Of a DNA stretch of 64,000 nt, positions 45,777 to 54,827 are shown piece after piece. Under the pieces are notes generated by a model. The model saw nothing but the letters and a program-made list of their open reading frames with translations, did no database searches and was not told where the DNA came from. The stretch lies in the NCBI RefSeq assembly GCF_021283545.2, contig NZ_CP128540.1, positions 251,501-315,500 of the forward strand, in the 5' to 3' direction. Numbering within the stretch: the first letter of the stretch is position 1; each line of letters begins with the position of its first letter. The position numbers and the translations under genes were made by a program. This DNA comes from Pseudomonas alloputida (GTDB lineage: Bacteria; Pseudomonadota; Gammaproteobacteria; Pseudomonadales; Pseudomonadaceae).

Positions 45777-45874
45777 AATGGGGCGTCATTATAGCGATCG
45801 TTTGGCGCCTGTAAACCACTTCCTTGCGAATGTTCGCAAAAGACCTAAGTCACCGGCCTAAAAGAAGAATTTTC

Positions 45875-46123
45875 CTACCAGCCGCGGTGCATGGTGGTGA
45901 CGCTAGGCTCGCTTTTACCCGGGTTGAAAAACAGCTTGTCATTGTCGCAGCCGCGCTTGCGGCATGGGGCTTCTGTGCGCAGGGGCAGGCCTTTGTCGCC
46001 GCCCAGCTGCATGCCGGGGTGGTTCCAGCCCAGGTTGCTGTTGGGGTGGGGCGAGGTGCCGCCGGCGCAGCCGGTCAGGGCCAGGGCGAAGGTCAACAGG
46101 GCGAGGGGGTTGGCTCGGGTCAC
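45875..46123 (-). CDS. Small lipoprotein
   Basis: 82 aa from a GTG. The lipobox is LALTGCAGG, with Cys at residue 19, so the mature protein would be a lipidated envelope protein of about 63 residues. The mature part is Gly/Pro/Asn-rich with two more cysteines (APCRKRGCDND). The function is unknown. It is the first core-type gene to the right of the tRNA. Confidence 0.75.
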   Translation of the reverse strand: MTRANPLALLTFALALTGCAGGTSPHPNSNLGWNHPGMQLGGDKGLPLRTEAPCRKRGCDNDKLFFNPGKSEPSVTTMHRGW

Positions 46124-46276
46124 GATGCTCAGGTCCGGTGGTCCATTGTCGGTTCTGGCGCAACGCCAGAAGGTCGCGGGGCTGGCGGGCAGCGCGCGAC
46201 GTCACTTTTTAATGATTTGGGGGGCGGATGATACACCGTTGCGGGGGTGGAGCATTAGCCTTGTGTTGTCTGGTAT

Positions 46277-46312
46277 GGCCTCTTCGCGGGTGAACCCGCT
46301 CCTACACGGGGG
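46277..46312. repeat. REP element
   Basis: GGCCTCTTCGCGGGTGAACC followed by CGCTCCTACACGGG closely matches the P. putida 35-bp REP consensus. Confidence 0.85.
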
Positions 46313-46469
46313 CGGGTAAGCCGGGTTATCTGTGTAAGGGAATTCTGAACCATGGGGTCAAAAGCTTCAGGGTTTGGATGCTTCGGAAGTATCCTACGCG
46401 CGCCGCCGAAGTAACGCTGTTGTCGGGGAAGTGGCTCACGGATACCGTTTTCGGGTCGCTCTGGCGACT

Positions 46470-46571
46470 GGGTGTGAGAACCCGACTTGAATAAGCGTTA
46501 CCCGCCATGGTGGTCGTACGTGGGCAGACCTCGGTCTGGCCGGGCTTCCTTATTCACTCGGTTTCTCACCC
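46470..46571 (+). promoter_or_regulatory. Structured leader of the DUF3077-like gene
   Basis: GGGTGTGAGAACCCGACTTG-AATAAG (46470-46495) is imperfectly inverted as CTTATTCACTCGG-TTTCTCACCC (46549-46571). Between them GGCAGACC TC GGTCTGGCC forms an inner hairpin (about 46523-46540). A related GTGAGAAA...GTGAATAAGG occurs again just before the ATG. Confidence 0.55.
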
Positions 46572-46642
46572 TGCGTACGGCTGCCGCCCCAAATCCGTGA
46601 GAAAGATTTTTGGCAGTCTCCTTCCGTGAATAAGGATTTGCC

Positions 46643-46918
46643 ATGAAAAAAGATGTTTCTGAGCCAATCACAACCGCAGGCGTGGAAACCTTCCTCGCAG
46701 CCGTTAACCCATCCCTCAATCTCCTACGCGTAGAGCCCGGCGTCCCCGTCGACGCGGCCTACGAGCATGTCTCGATCCTGATGGGCTACATCAAGCACCT
46801 GGTGCGCGAGGGCGATATGGAGGACGACCATAAATTCCTGGGGGCAGCCGATTACCTGTGCGACATGGCCAAGGCGCTGATGAACGATATCGAGATCGCC
46901 AAGGGTAAGGCGCATTAG
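46643..46918 (+). CDS. DUF3077/DUF6124-type Pseudomonas protein
   Basis: 91 aa with AATAAGGA before the ATG. Helical, acidic; PGVPVDAAYEHVSILMGYI and FLGAADYLCDMAKALMND are typical of this Pseudomonas family, which often has several copies per genome. The function is unknown. It has an unusually structured upstream region. Confidence 0.8.
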   Translation: MKKDVSEPITTAGVETFLAAVNPSLNLLRVEPGVPVDAAYEHVSILMGYIKHLVREGDMEDDHKFLGAADYLCDMAKALMNDIEIAKGKAH

Positions 46919-47272
46919 GCATTGACGCGGTCATTTGTGGGAGCGGCCTTGCGTCGCGAATGGGCTGCAAAGCAGCCCCGGCGATTTCAGAGATTGCGCT
47001 GAAAACGGGGGCCGCTTTGCGGCCCTTTCGCGACGCAAGGCCGCTCCCACAAAAGCCGCTTGCGCTAACCACAAGAAATGTTTATGCACAAGTGGCATTT
47101 GGGACCTGAGCGAAAGGCATGCCGGATCGCTACGCCGCTGGTCTTTGCGCAAACGCCTGTTTTTACTGGGCTGCAGCCGCAAGCAGGAATAAGCCAAGCG
47201 CTTGAAATAGCGCTTGGATCCAACAGGTAATCACAAGCTTGTTCACAGACTTATCCACAGGTTGTGCTGCGG
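46919..47272. repeat. Inverted REP pair and further palindrome
   Basis: A perfect 27-bp inverted pair (46934-46960 with 47027-47053; core GGGAGCGGCCTTGCGTCGCG) makes a REP dimer. A smaller perfect hairpin CCAAGCGCT/AGCGCTTGG lies at 47194-47217. A DnaA-box-like TTATCCACA occurs at 47251. No gene is seen. Confidence 0.85.
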
Positions 47273-48478
47273 CTAACCGTCGCGTTCCGCAAGAATGAGC
47301 AGGTTGCGCGGGGTCAGTGGGTAATCGCAAAACAGGCCCAGGCGCACGTCATAGCCTTGTTCTTCGAGGAACAGGGCGCGATCGAGTACCAGCCACAGCT
47401 CCAGTGGCCGACGGAAAAGGTTGCGTACGCGCTCCAGGTTGCGGACCTCGGCCAGGCGTTGCCAGCCCGCAGCTTCCAACATTGCCCAGTCCGGGTTGCC
47501 GCTCACTGGCAATTGCTTCAGTTCAGCCAGGTCACGGCAGTATTGCTCGAAGGGCTTCTCCAGCCAGGCCACCGGCAGGGAAGGTGTCGGCAGGTATTCA
47601 TCGCTCTGGCGCTGCTGGCGTTGCAGCAGGTCGAAGCCCAGGCGCCGGGCCATCGAGGTGTCGCGCTGGCGCCGCACGCGGGCGCCGGCAGTGACGGTTT
47701 CACTCAAGGGCAGGCCCAGGTCGTCCAGCGACAGCTGCAGGCTCGACGCCTGCGCGGCTGTGGATAACGCCTGGTATTGCTGCGCGGCGATGCGGTTGTA
47801 GCAGCAGGGGGCTATGGCCAGTTGCCGGCAACCTTGCTGGCTGGCCAGTTGCAGCAGGCGTACATGCAGATCGCCACAGGCATGCAGGGCAACCACGCTT
47901 TTATCGTCAGCCAGGTGGCGCGCGCTGTCGCTGGCCATCACATCCTGGTGCACATGCTGCGCCGGCAAGTGGTGGTGCGTGCTCAGGACCTGGCCGGCGG
48001 CGACCAGTTCGGCATCGTATTCCAGGCAGGTCAGGTGTTGGCCGGGTTGCAGCAGGCGGCGGCCCAGGTGGCCTTTGCCAGAACACCAGTCCAGCCAGTG
48101 GCGGGGCTGCTCGCGGAAGGCCAGGTGGCTGGCGAAGGCTTCGATCTGCTGCCATTTGCGGCCGGGGACGGCTACGTCGAGGCGATGCGCGGCGGGGGGC
48201 AGGTCGGTTTCCGGGAGGTTGCCGAGTGCCGAAAGCTGTCGGGCTTGCTGGGCCAGTTGCGGGAACGGGGCGGGCAACGAGGCAGCGGTGGTGTCGGTTT
48301 CGGCGTCTGCCAGGGAGCATTGGCGCAGGTGGGCGGCAAGCTCGGGGTGGGCGGTTTCCCAGGCCAGCTGCAGGCTGGTGAAGGGGCGCGGTTTCCACAG
48401 CTGCTGGTGCTCGATCAGGAACTGGTCGAGGGCCTGGAAGCGGGTGCTTAGGTGGGGGCTGTGGAGGTGGTTGGGCAT
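47273..48478 (-). CDS. SAM-dependent methyltransferase (Methyltransf_32 type)
   Basis: 401 aa. The SAM-binding motif is HWLDWCSGKGHLGRRLL (about residue 145), followed by LTCLEYDAELVAAG and SVVALHACGDLHVRLLQ, then IAPCCYN with a Cys pair. This order fits the Methyltransf_32 (METTL25-like) family. The substrate is unknown. The start MPNHLHSPHLS (48478) is chosen because the open frame upstream is translated REP sequence. Confidence 0.83.
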   Translation of the reverse strand: MPNHLHSPHLSTRFQALDQFLIEHQQLWKPRPFTSLQLAWETAHPELAAHLRQCSLADAETDTTAASLPAPFPQLAQQARQLSALGNLPETDLPPAAHRLDVAVPGRKWQQIEAFASHLAFREQPRHWLDWCSGKGHLGRRLLQPGQHLTCLEYDAELVAAGQVLSTHHHLPAQHVHQDVMASDSARHLADDKSVVALHACGDLHVRLLQLASQQGCRQLAIAPCCYNRIAAQQYQALSTAAQASSLQLSLDDLGLPLSETVTAGARVRRQRDTSMARRLGFDLLQRQQRQSDEYLPTPSLPVAWLEKPFEQYCRDLAELKQLPVSGNPDWAMLEAAGWQRLAEVRNLERVRNLFRRPLELWLVLDRALFLEEQGYDVRLGLFCDYPLTPRNLLILAERDG

Positions 48479-48508
48479 GGCAAGGATGTGTGGTGGTTTT
48501 GAGGGCCT

Positions 48509-48592
48509 CTTCGCGGGCACGCCCGCTCCCACAGGTATAGCGCCACATTCAAGGTTGGCGCTACACCTGTGGGAGCGGGCGTGCCCGCGAAG
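48509..48592. repeat. Inverted REP pair
   Basis: Perfect 28-bp arms 48509-48536 and 48565-48592 (core CTTCGCGGGCACGCCCGCTC) with a nested AGCGCCA/TGGCGCT stem. It separates hisM from the methyltransferase gene. Confidence 0.92.
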
Positions 48593-48606
48593 CAGTCAGT
48601 GAGGTC

Positions 48607-49296
48607 TCAGCGGCCTTGGCAGGCATCCACGCGCAACCAGCGCTCCAGCAGCTTGAAGCCTTGCACCAGCATGAACGAGATCACCAGGTAGAACACGCCT
48701 GCGGCGAAGAAGATTTCCACCGGCAGGTAGGTGCGGGCGATGATGGTACGGGCCATGCCGGTCAGTTCCAGCAGGGTCACGGTACTGGCCAGGGCACTGG
48801 CCTTGAGCATCAGGATCACTTCGTTGCTGTACGCCGGCAGGCCGATGCGCGCAGCGCGTGGCAGCATGATGTAGAACAGCGTTTTGCCACGCGACATGCC
48901 CAGCGCCCGTGCCGCTTCAATCTCACCTTTAGGGATCGCCTGCAGCGCGCCACGCAGAATCTCGGCGATGTACGCAGCGGTGTGCAGGGTCATGGTCAGC
49001 ACCGTGCACCAGAACGGATCGCGCAGGTACGGCCACAGCGAACTGGAGCGCACCGCATCGAACTGCGCCAGGCCGTAATAGACCAGGAACAATTGCACCA
49101 GCAGCGGCGTGCCACGGAAGAAGAAAATGTAGCTGAACGGCACCGCGCGCACGTACCAGTGGCGCGAGGAGCGGGCGATGCCCAGCGGTATGGCCAGGAT
49201 CAACCCGGCAACCACGGCGATGGCCACCAGCTCAAGGGTCAGGGTCGCGCCTTCGGCCAGGCGTGGCAGCCATTTGAAGATGACTTCCCAATTCAT
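48607..49296 (-). CDS. hisM: Basic amino-acid ABC transporter permease (HisM)
   Basis: 229 aa integral membrane protein with about five transmembrane segments. The EAA loop IEAARALGMSRGKTLFYIML contacts the ATPase. It pairs with the overlapping HisQ (TAATG). Together with the ATPase and binding protein it should import histidine, arginine, lysine or ornithine; the exact ligand is not readable. Confidence 0.9.
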   Translation of the reverse strand: MNWEVIFKWLPRLAEGATLTLELVAIAVVAGLILAIPLGIARSSRHWYVRAVPFSYIFFFRGTPLLVQLFLVYYGLAQFDAVRSSSLWPYLRDPFWCTVLTMTLHTAAYIAEILRGALQAIPKGEIEAARALGMSRGKTLFYIMLPRAARIGLPAYSNEVILMLKASALASTVTLLELTGMARTIIARTYLPVEIFFAAGVFYLVISFMLVQGFKLLERWLRVDACQGR

Positions 49297-49988
49297 TATT
49301 CAGCCCTCGCAAAGCCGCGAGCGGCGCGTTTTTCCATGAAATGCATACCGGTCATGGCAAGCACGGTCAGGCCCAGGTAGATGCAGGCCGCGACCATGTA
49401 GAAGGTGAACGGCTCTTTGGTCACGGTCACGCCAATTTGCGAATGACGCATGATTTCTTCAAGGCCGATTACCGATACCAGGGCGGTGTCCTTCATCAGG
49501 ATCATGAACAGGTTGCCAAGGCCGGGCAGGGCGATGCGCCACATCTGCGGCAGGATGATCCGCGAGAGGATGCGGCCCTTTGACAAGCCCAGCGCCAGGC
49601 CGGCTTCGCGGTGGCCCTTGGGGATCGCCAGGATAGCGCCACGGAACACTTCGGTGGCGTAGGCGCCAAAGCACAGGCCCAGGGCGATCACGCCCGCGGC
49701 AAAGGCGCTGAGCTCAAGGCCGGGCATGTTCAGGGCTTCGCCGAGGCTGTTCATCAGCCCGACGGTGCCGAAATAGATAAGCAGTACCCACAGCAGTTCG
49801 GGCACGCCGCGAACCAGGGTCGAGTAGAAGCCGCCAAGCCATTGCAGCGGCTTGAACGGGGAGGTCTTGGCCAGGGCGCCGAGCAGGCCCAGGACCAGCC
49901 CCAGCAGCAAGGCGCAAAGCGCCAGTTTTACGGTCATCAGGGTGCCGGCCATCATGGCCGGACCGAATCCGTGCAGGTCGATATTCAT
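49296..49988 (-). CDS. hisQ: Basic amino-acid ABC transporter permease (HisQ)
   Basis: 230 aa. Transmembrane segments begin MMAGTLMTVKLALCALLLGL. EAA loop HREAGLALGLSKGRILSRII. It is separated from the binding-protein gene by a 54-base gap holding a strong hairpin, and it overlaps hisM by one base. Confidence 0.9.
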   Translation of the reverse strand: MNIDLHGFGPAMMAGTLMTVKLALCALLLGLVLGLLGALAKTSPFKPLQWLGGFYSTLVRGVPELLWVLLIYFGTVGLMNSLGEALNMPGLELSAFAAGVIALGLCFGAYATEVFRGAILAIPKGHREAGLALGLSKGRILSRIILPQMWRIALPGLGNLFMILMKDTALVSVIGLEEIMRHSQIGVTVTKEPFTFYMVAACIYLGLTVLAMTGMHFMEKRAARGFARAE

Positions 49989-50005
49989 GGGCAGGTCATT
50001 TTAGG

Positions 50006-50034
50006 GACTGGCGCGCCGCAAGGGCGCGCCGGTC
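50006..50034 (-). promoter_or_regulatory. Intercistronic hairpin between binding protein and permease
   Basis: GACTGGCGCGCC and GGCGCGCCGGTC form a 12-bp stem with one G-U pair, loop about five bases. No T-tract follows. Such hairpins stabilise the upstream mRNA and give more binding protein than permease. Confidence 0.7.
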
Positions 50035-50042
50035 AGGGCGGA

Positions 50043-50795
50043 TCATTCGATGCTGAACGGGAAGTACTTGTCGTTGATTTTCTTGTACGTACCGTCGGCT
50101 TTGATTTCTGCCAGGGCTTTGTTCAGGTCGTCGCGCAGCTTGGTGTCACCTTTGCGCACGGCAATGCCGATCTTGTCGCTGTCCATCACCGGCTCGCCCT
50201 TGAACTCGAAGTTCGAGCCGTCTTTGCTTTTCAGCCACTCGTACTGCACGTATTTGTCGGCCAGGATGCCGTCGATACGACCGGAAACCAGGTCAAGGTA
50301 GGCGTTTTCTTGGGTGTCGTAGAGTTTGATCTCGACATCCGGGTAGTTGTCTTCAAGGTAGGTGCCGGCCAGGGTGGCGCGCTGGGTGCCGATGACCTTA
50401 CCTTTCAGCGACTCTTTGTCAGTCTTGAAGTCGACGTTTTTCGGCGCGATGAACTGCAGTTTGTTGGAGTAGTACGGATTGGTGAAGTCCACAGCCTGCT
50501 TGCGCTCGTCGGTGATCGACAGCGACGACACCAGGAAGTCGAACTTCTTGGCATTCAGGGCCGGGATGATGCCGTCCCAGTCGGAGGTAACGACCGAGCA
50601 TTCGACTTTCATCTTGGCGCACAGGGCGTCGCCAATGTCTTTGTCGAAGCCAACCACGTTACCGCTGGCATCCTTGTTGTTGAACGGTGGGTAGGCGGCT
50701 TCGATGCCCATGCGCAGTTTTTCTGCGGCCATGGCGTTTGCCGACATCACCAGCGTGGCAGCAGCTGCCAGGAGAAACTTCTTGTAGGTGTGCAT
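50043..50795 (-). CDS. Periplasmic basic amino-acid-binding protein
   Basis: 250 aa. Signal peptide MHTYKKFLLAAAATLVMSANAMA; mature start AEKLRMGIEAAYPPFNNKD. Ligand-binding motifs GFDKDIGDALCAKM and FDFLVSSLSITDERKQAVDF are those of HisJ/ArgT proteins. It follows the ATPase gene by 11 bases. The start at 50795 is preferred because the signal peptide begins there. Confidence 0.92.
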   Translation of the reverse strand: MHTYKKFLLAAAATLVMSANAMAAEKLRMGIEAAYPPFNNKDASGNVVGFDKDIGDALCAKMKVECSVVTSDWDGIIPALNAKKFDFLVSSLSITDERKQAVDFTNPYYSNKLQFIAPKNVDFKTDKESLKGKVIGTQRATLAGTYLEDNYPDVEIKLYDTQENAYLDLVSGRIDGILADKYVQYEWLKSKDGSNFEFKGEPVMDSDKIGIAVRKGDTKLRDDLNKALAEIKADGTYKKINDKYFPFSIE

Positions 50796-50806
50796 GTATT
50801 GCTCCG

Positions 50807-51580
50807 TTAGCGGTGGCTGGACATGAATTGCTTGCAACGCGCCGAGGTCGGGTTTTCGAAGACCTGCTGCGGCGATCCCTGCTCTTCGACCAGGCCCTGG
50901 TGCAGGAAGACGACTTCACTGGACACATGGCGGGCAAAGCTCATCTCGTGCGTCACCAGCAGCATGGTACGGCCTTCTTCGGCCAATGCGCGGATAACGT
51001 TAAGCACTTCCTGGACCATTTCCGGATCGAGCGCCGAAGTGGGCTCGTCGAACAGGATGACCTTGGGCTTCATGGCCAGGGTACGGGCAATGGCGGCGCG
51101 CTGTTGCTGGCCACCGGAAAGCTGGGCGGGGTAGCTGTGGCGTTTGTCGTAGATGCCGACCTTGTTCAGCAGCGCTTCGGCGGCTTCGATGGCCTCGGCC
51201 TTGCTTTGGCCGAGCACGCGGCGTGGCGCCTCGATGATGTTGTCGAGGATCGACATGTGCGGCCACAGGTTGAAATTCTGGAAGACAAAGCCGATTTCGC
51301 TGCGCAGGCGATTGATCTGGCGGTTGTCGGCTGCGATCAGGTCGCCATTCTTGGCGGCCTTGAGCTTGAGGGCTTCGCCGGCGACCAGGATTTCGCCCTG
51401 GTGCGGGTTCTCGAGCAGGTTGATGCAGCGCAGCAGGGTGGACTTACCGGAGCCGGACGACCCCAGGATGGAGATCACGTCACCGTCGCGAGCGGTCAGC
51501 GAAATGCCCTTTAGAATTTCCTGCTCGCCGTAGCGTTTGTGCAAATTGCGGATTTCCAGCGCGGGCGTGGCCTGAGCCAT
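50807..51580 (-). CDS. hisP: Amino-acid ABC transporter ATP-binding protein (HisP)
   Basis: 257 aa. Walker [13 protein letters not shown]-loop [12 protein letters not shown], signature [13 protein letters not shown], Walker [13 protein letters not shown] and the switch His in LVTHEMSF are all present. It is the first gene of the operon ATPase-binding protein-hisQ-hisM. The 631-base gap upstream separates it from the divergent permease gene. Confidence 0.93.
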   Translation of the reverse strand: MAQATPALEIRNLHKRYGEQEILKGISLTARDGDVISILGSSGSGKSTLLRCINLLENPHQGEILVAGEALKLKAAKNGDLIAADNRQINRLRSEIGFVFQNFNLWPHMSILDNIIEAPRRVLGQSKAEAIEAAEALLNKVGIYDKRHSYPAQLSGGQQQRAAIARTLAMKPKVILFDEPTSALDPEMVQEVLNVIRALAEEGRTMLLVTHEMSFARHVSSEVVFLHQGLVEEQGSPQQVFENPTSARCKQFMSSHR

Positions 51581-52211
51581 GTGCGGTCCTCATGTGTTCG
51601 GGTGCGTTCCCAGCTGTTGGCGGCCTTCCTGGCGTGCGCCAAGCTAGCATAGCGGCATTATGACGGCCAACAGGGTCGCCGGGGACTGGGGGCGCTGGTG
51701 GGGCAGTTTGTCGCATCGCTACAGCGTAACGTCGCGCAGATGTCCGCGAAGGTGTCGCCCAGCACCAGAGCCTTGATGAAAAAAGGCGCGATGGTGCCAG
51801 CTTTGGCCGGCTCATGGAAGCTGTTTTGACCCATTGGAGGGGTAAACCCGACCTTTTGCCAGTGCTAACGGGTTCACCCACGAATGCCATGTTGATATCA
51901 CAAGGTTGTACCCATGGGTTGCACTTTTTGGCATTGCAGTGGTGCACAGGTGTTACCGAGGAGCACCTTTGGTGCATTTGTAAGTGGGTATTTCAGTAAT
52001 CCGCTGATTTGAGGTCCTTTCGGTCATGCAATGGCCGAAAGCCCTCCAGGCCGCATCCTAAAAGGCCTGCAGAATTTTCTGACGAGTGCATTCGTCATAT
52101 GGCGCGCTTATTGCCAGTTGGAAACCGCCGATTGCAGCGACGCCTAGGTCATCCCCTGGCGCGCTCTGTACCCGCAGTCGGCGTGGTCCACTCCTTACAA
52201 AGGTAGTTTCA
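51581..52211. promoter_or_regulatory. Long divergent regulatory gap
   Basis: 631 bases with no convincing gene. TGGTGCA recurs near 51941 and 51970. An imperfect hairpin CTTTCGG-TCAT GCA ATGG-CCGAAAG lies at about 52019-52040, ahead of the permease gene. The length suggests a long leader or multiple regulator sites. Confidence 0.5.
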
Positions 52212-53597
52212 ATGAGCGGTAACAATTCCAATGACCTCGCTCAGGGGCTCAAACAACGGCATGTGACCATGCTGTCCATCGCTGGCGTCATCGGTGCAGG
52301 CCTGTTCGTAGGCTCCGGCCACGCCATCGCAGCGGCCGGCCCTGCCGTGCTGCTGGCTTACGCTGCCGCCGGTACGCTGGTCGTGCTGGTGATGCGTATG
52401 TTGGGTGAAATGGCAGTCGCCTCGCCTGACACCGGTTCGTTCTCTACGTATGCCGACCGCGCCATCGGGCGCTGGGCCGGTTTCACCATTGGCTGGCTGT
52501 ACTGGTGGTTCTGGGTGCTGGTGATTCCGCTGGAGGCCAACGCCGCCGCAGCCATTCTGCATGCCTGGTTCCCGGCGGTTGACCTGTGGGCGTTCTCCCT
52601 CATCATTACCCTGGCACTGACACTCACCAACCTGTGCAGCGTGAAGAACTACGGTGAGTTCGAGTTCTGGTTTGCCCTGCTCAAAGTGCTGGCGATCATC
52701 GGCTTCATCGCCGTGGGCTGTGCTGCCTTGTTCGGCTTTGTACCGAGCAGCCAGGTGAGCGGTACCAGCCACCTGTTCGATACCCAGGGCTTCATGCCCA
52801 ACGGCCTGGGCGCGGTGCTGGCAGCCATGCTGACCACCATGTTCTCGTTCATGGGTACCGAAATCGTCACCATCGCCGCTGCCGAGTCGAAGGACCCGGG
52901 CAAGCAGATCAGCCGTGCCACCAACTCGGTAATCTGGCGTATCTGCCTGTTCTACCTGGTATCGATCTTCCTGGTCGTGGCCCTGGTGCCGTGGAACGAC
53001 CCGGCCCTGGCCGAGACGGGCTCCTACCAGACCGTGCTGAGCCGTATCGGTGTGCCGAATGCCAAGCTGATCGTCGACATTGTCGTGCTGATTGCCGTGA
53101 CCAGCTGCCTGAACTCGGCGTTGTACACTTCTTCGCGCATGTTGTTCTCGCTGAGCAAGCGTGGCGACGCCCCGGCCATCGCCCAGCGCACCACCAAGGC
53201 GGCGACCCCGCACGTGGCGGTACTGCTGTCCACCGCAGCGGCATTCCTTTGCGTGTTCGCCAACTTCGTGGCACCGGCCCAGGTGTTCGAGTTCCTGCTG
53301 GCCAGCTCTGGCGCCATCGCGCTGCTGGTGTACCTGGTGATTGCCGTTTCGCAGCTGCGCATGCGCGCCCAGCGTGAAGCCCGCGGCGAGAAGATCACCT
53401 TCAAGATGTGGCTGTTCCCGGGCCTGACCTGGGCGACCATTGCCTTCATCGTTGCCATTCTGGTGGTCATGGCGCTGCGTGAGGATCACCGTGCGGAGAT
53501 CATTGCGACTGCGCTGCTGAGTATTGGTGTGGTGGCGGCTGGCTTGCTGGTGCACCGCAAGCGCGAGGCTGCCGGGCGGGCGGCGCTGGACAGCTGA
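52212..53597 (+). CDS. APC-family amino-acid permease (GABA-permease type)
   Basis: 461 aa with about twelve transmembrane segments. The start MSGNNSNDLAQGLKQRHVTM and VIGAGLFVGSGHAIAAAGPA (segment 1) are typical of the AAT/GabP group, as is SFMGTEIVTIAAAESKDPGK (segment 6). It imports an amino acid or GABA with protons. A good terminator follows. The upstream ATGs in the frame are rejected because the extra segment is not family-like. Confidence 0.9.
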   Translation: MSGNNSNDLAQGLKQRHVTMLSIAGVIGAGLFVGSGHAIAAAGPAVLLAYAAAGTLVVLVMRMLGEMAVASPDTGSFSTYADRAIGRWAGFTIGWLYWWFWVLVIPLEANAAAAILHAWFPAVDLWAFSLIITLALTLTNLCSVKNYGEFEFWFALLKVLAIIGFIAVGCAALFGFVPSSQVSGTSHLFDTQGFMPNGLGAVLAAMLTTMFSFMGTEIVTIAAAESKDPGKQISRATNSVIWRICLFYLVSIFLVVALVPWNDPALAETGSYQTVLSRIGVPNAKLIVDIVVLIAVTSCLNSALYTSSRMLFSLSKRGDAPAIAQRTTKAATPHVAVLLSTAAAFLCVFANFVAPAQVFEFLLASSGAIALLVYLVIAVSQLRMRAQREARGEKITFKMWLFPGLTWATIAFIVAILVVMALREDHRAEIIATALLSIGVVAAGLLVHRKREAAGRAALDS

Positions 53598-53617
53598 TCG
53601 GCGCTGGCTGAAATGAG

Positions 53618-53652
53618 AAGGCCGCGCCCTGTGAAGGGTGCGGCCTTTTTTT
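53618..53652 (+). terminator. Terminator after permease
   Basis: AAGGCCGCGCCCT and AGGGTGCGGCCTT form a stem with one G-U pair, followed by a T run. Confidence 0.88.
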
Positions 53653-53660
53653 GTGGCCTG

Positions 53661-53720
53661 TGATGGCCCTTTCGCGGGCAAGCCCGCAGGTTCACCACAG
53701 GCCCGTAGGAGCGGGTTATA
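53661..53720. repeat. REP element
   Basis: CTTTCGCGGGCAAGCCCGCAGG with CCCGTAGGAGCGGG nearby; a REP core lying between convergent genes. Confidence 0.65.
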
Positions 53721-53728
53721 TGGCCCTG

Positions 53729-54172
53729 TCAGCCGAACTGCTTCTGCTGTTGCTGCTGCTTGGCCACCAGTTCGGAAGCGGCGATATAGGCGTCCTGGAA
53801 CTCATCACTCTCCAGCCAGGCCATGGTGGTCTCTTCGTCAGCGCCATCCAGCCATTTGCGGTAGGCGTTGAACACCAGCACGATGTAGTCGGTGGCGTGT
53901 TCTTCCTTGTGCCCCTTGAGCACCAGGGCGAGCAGCGGGTCCACCAGGAACACCGAGATCATTGGCACCAGGCCGCCTTCCTGGGCTTCCTTCATCTTGT
54001 TGAACATCGCGTCGTAGCTGCCCGACTCCATGGCCTTGTTGTACACCTGCTCGACGCTGGCGCTGTCGCCGGCACTGGCCTTGACCGCTTGGCCGCTGCG
54101 TACCATGCGGTTCTGCTTGGCCTTGCTGGCGGCGCGCTTGGCGCGTTTCTGTTGCTTGGTAGGGGTGGCCAT
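53729..54172 (-). CDS. Conserved-type hypothetical protein with basic N-terminus and Gln-rich tail
   Basis: 147 aa. The first 30 residues are strongly basic (MATPTKQQKRAKRAASKAKQ), possibly nucleic-acid-binding. The middle is helical (VYNKAMESGSYDAMFNKMKE), and the C-terminus ends in a Gln tract (VAKQQQQQKQFG). No family or signal peptide is recognised. The start at 54172 is chosen because the upstream extension is unlike the rest. Confidence 0.72.
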   Translation of the reverse strand: MATPTKQQKRAKRAASKAKQNRMVRSGQAVKASAGDSASVEQVYNKAMESGSYDAMFNKMKEAQEGGLVPMISVFLVDPLLALVLKGHKEEHATDYIVLVFNAYRKWLDGADEETTMAWLESDEFQDAYIAASELVAKQQQQQKQFG

Positions 54173-54411
54173 GGGGAAATCCTTGGGTGAGTCTGAAAGT
54201 GCGCGTATTGAAGCGCAATTGCCCGATAAACCCAAGCGGCGCGCCTGGGCGCTGCAGCTTGAGATGTCTGTGGGATACATATCCAGATTATTCGGACCGT
54301 GGGCCCTGCGTAGCTTCTCTCCTGCTGCCAGCCATGTTGGCTGGCAGCCTGTCACTGCGCCAATTCGGCGTCCGTGAGTGATGCGCACGTTTGCGCTACA
54401 AAGGAGGAGTC

Positions 54412-54639
54412 ATGAAGCACTTTTATCTGGTCACCCTGTACGGCTACACGGACGATGGCAGGGTTTACTATCCAACCGGTTTCGCCGGTTGCGACGAGCA
54501 AAGGATTACGAAGGCTGACATCGCCGCCATTATCGAAAAAGGCAAGCAACACGGCCACCTTCAGTTGCACAGCATCTCCTACATGGGGCACATGACCGAG
54601 GACGCATTCAATCATCTTCGTTCCATGTCGGACGAGTAA
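54412..54639 (+). CDS. Small hypothetical protein
   Basis: 75 aa with a very strong ribosome site (AAGGAGGAG) just before the ATG. Aromatic, with KHFYLVTLYGYTDDGRVYY and HLQLHSISYMGHMTEDAF. There is no membrane segment and no recognised family. The ribosome site supports it as a real gene. Confidence 0.65.
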   Translation: MKHFYLVTLYGYTDDGRVYYPTGFAGCDEQRITKADIAAIIEKGKQHGHLQLHSISYMGHMTEDAFNHLRSMSDE

Positions 54640-54756
54640 GGTTTGGCCCGCAGTCTGCTCATGGCTGCGGGTTTCTCGATTGCATGGCTAGCCTTCAGGT
54701 TGCGTTGTGAGGTCTCGTGTTCTTCGACGCCGCCTGAAGTTAAAAATCACAGACAA

Positions 54757-54788
54757 CAAAAAACCCGCACTAGGCGGGTTTCTTGTTG
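54757..54788. terminator. Terminator downstream of tRNA-Phe
   Basis: AACAA-AAACCCGC ACTAG GCGGGTTT-CTTGTT, with an A/T-rich extension of the stem. It serves the minus-strand tRNA. Confidence 0.85.
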
Positions 54789-54827
54789 TCGCTTCGGGTA
54801 ACTTTGCAACCACCAGAAGCTTGAAGG

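Noticed and set aside
47251..47259. Single DnaA box TTATCCACA as a chromosome origin
   Set aside because: It is isolated, with no dnaA or other origin-linked genes and no AT-rich unwinding region.
51930..51950. Sigma-54 promoter TTGGCATTGCAG-TGGTGCA before the permease gene
   Set aside because: The GG and GC pairs are 12 bases apart instead of the required 10.
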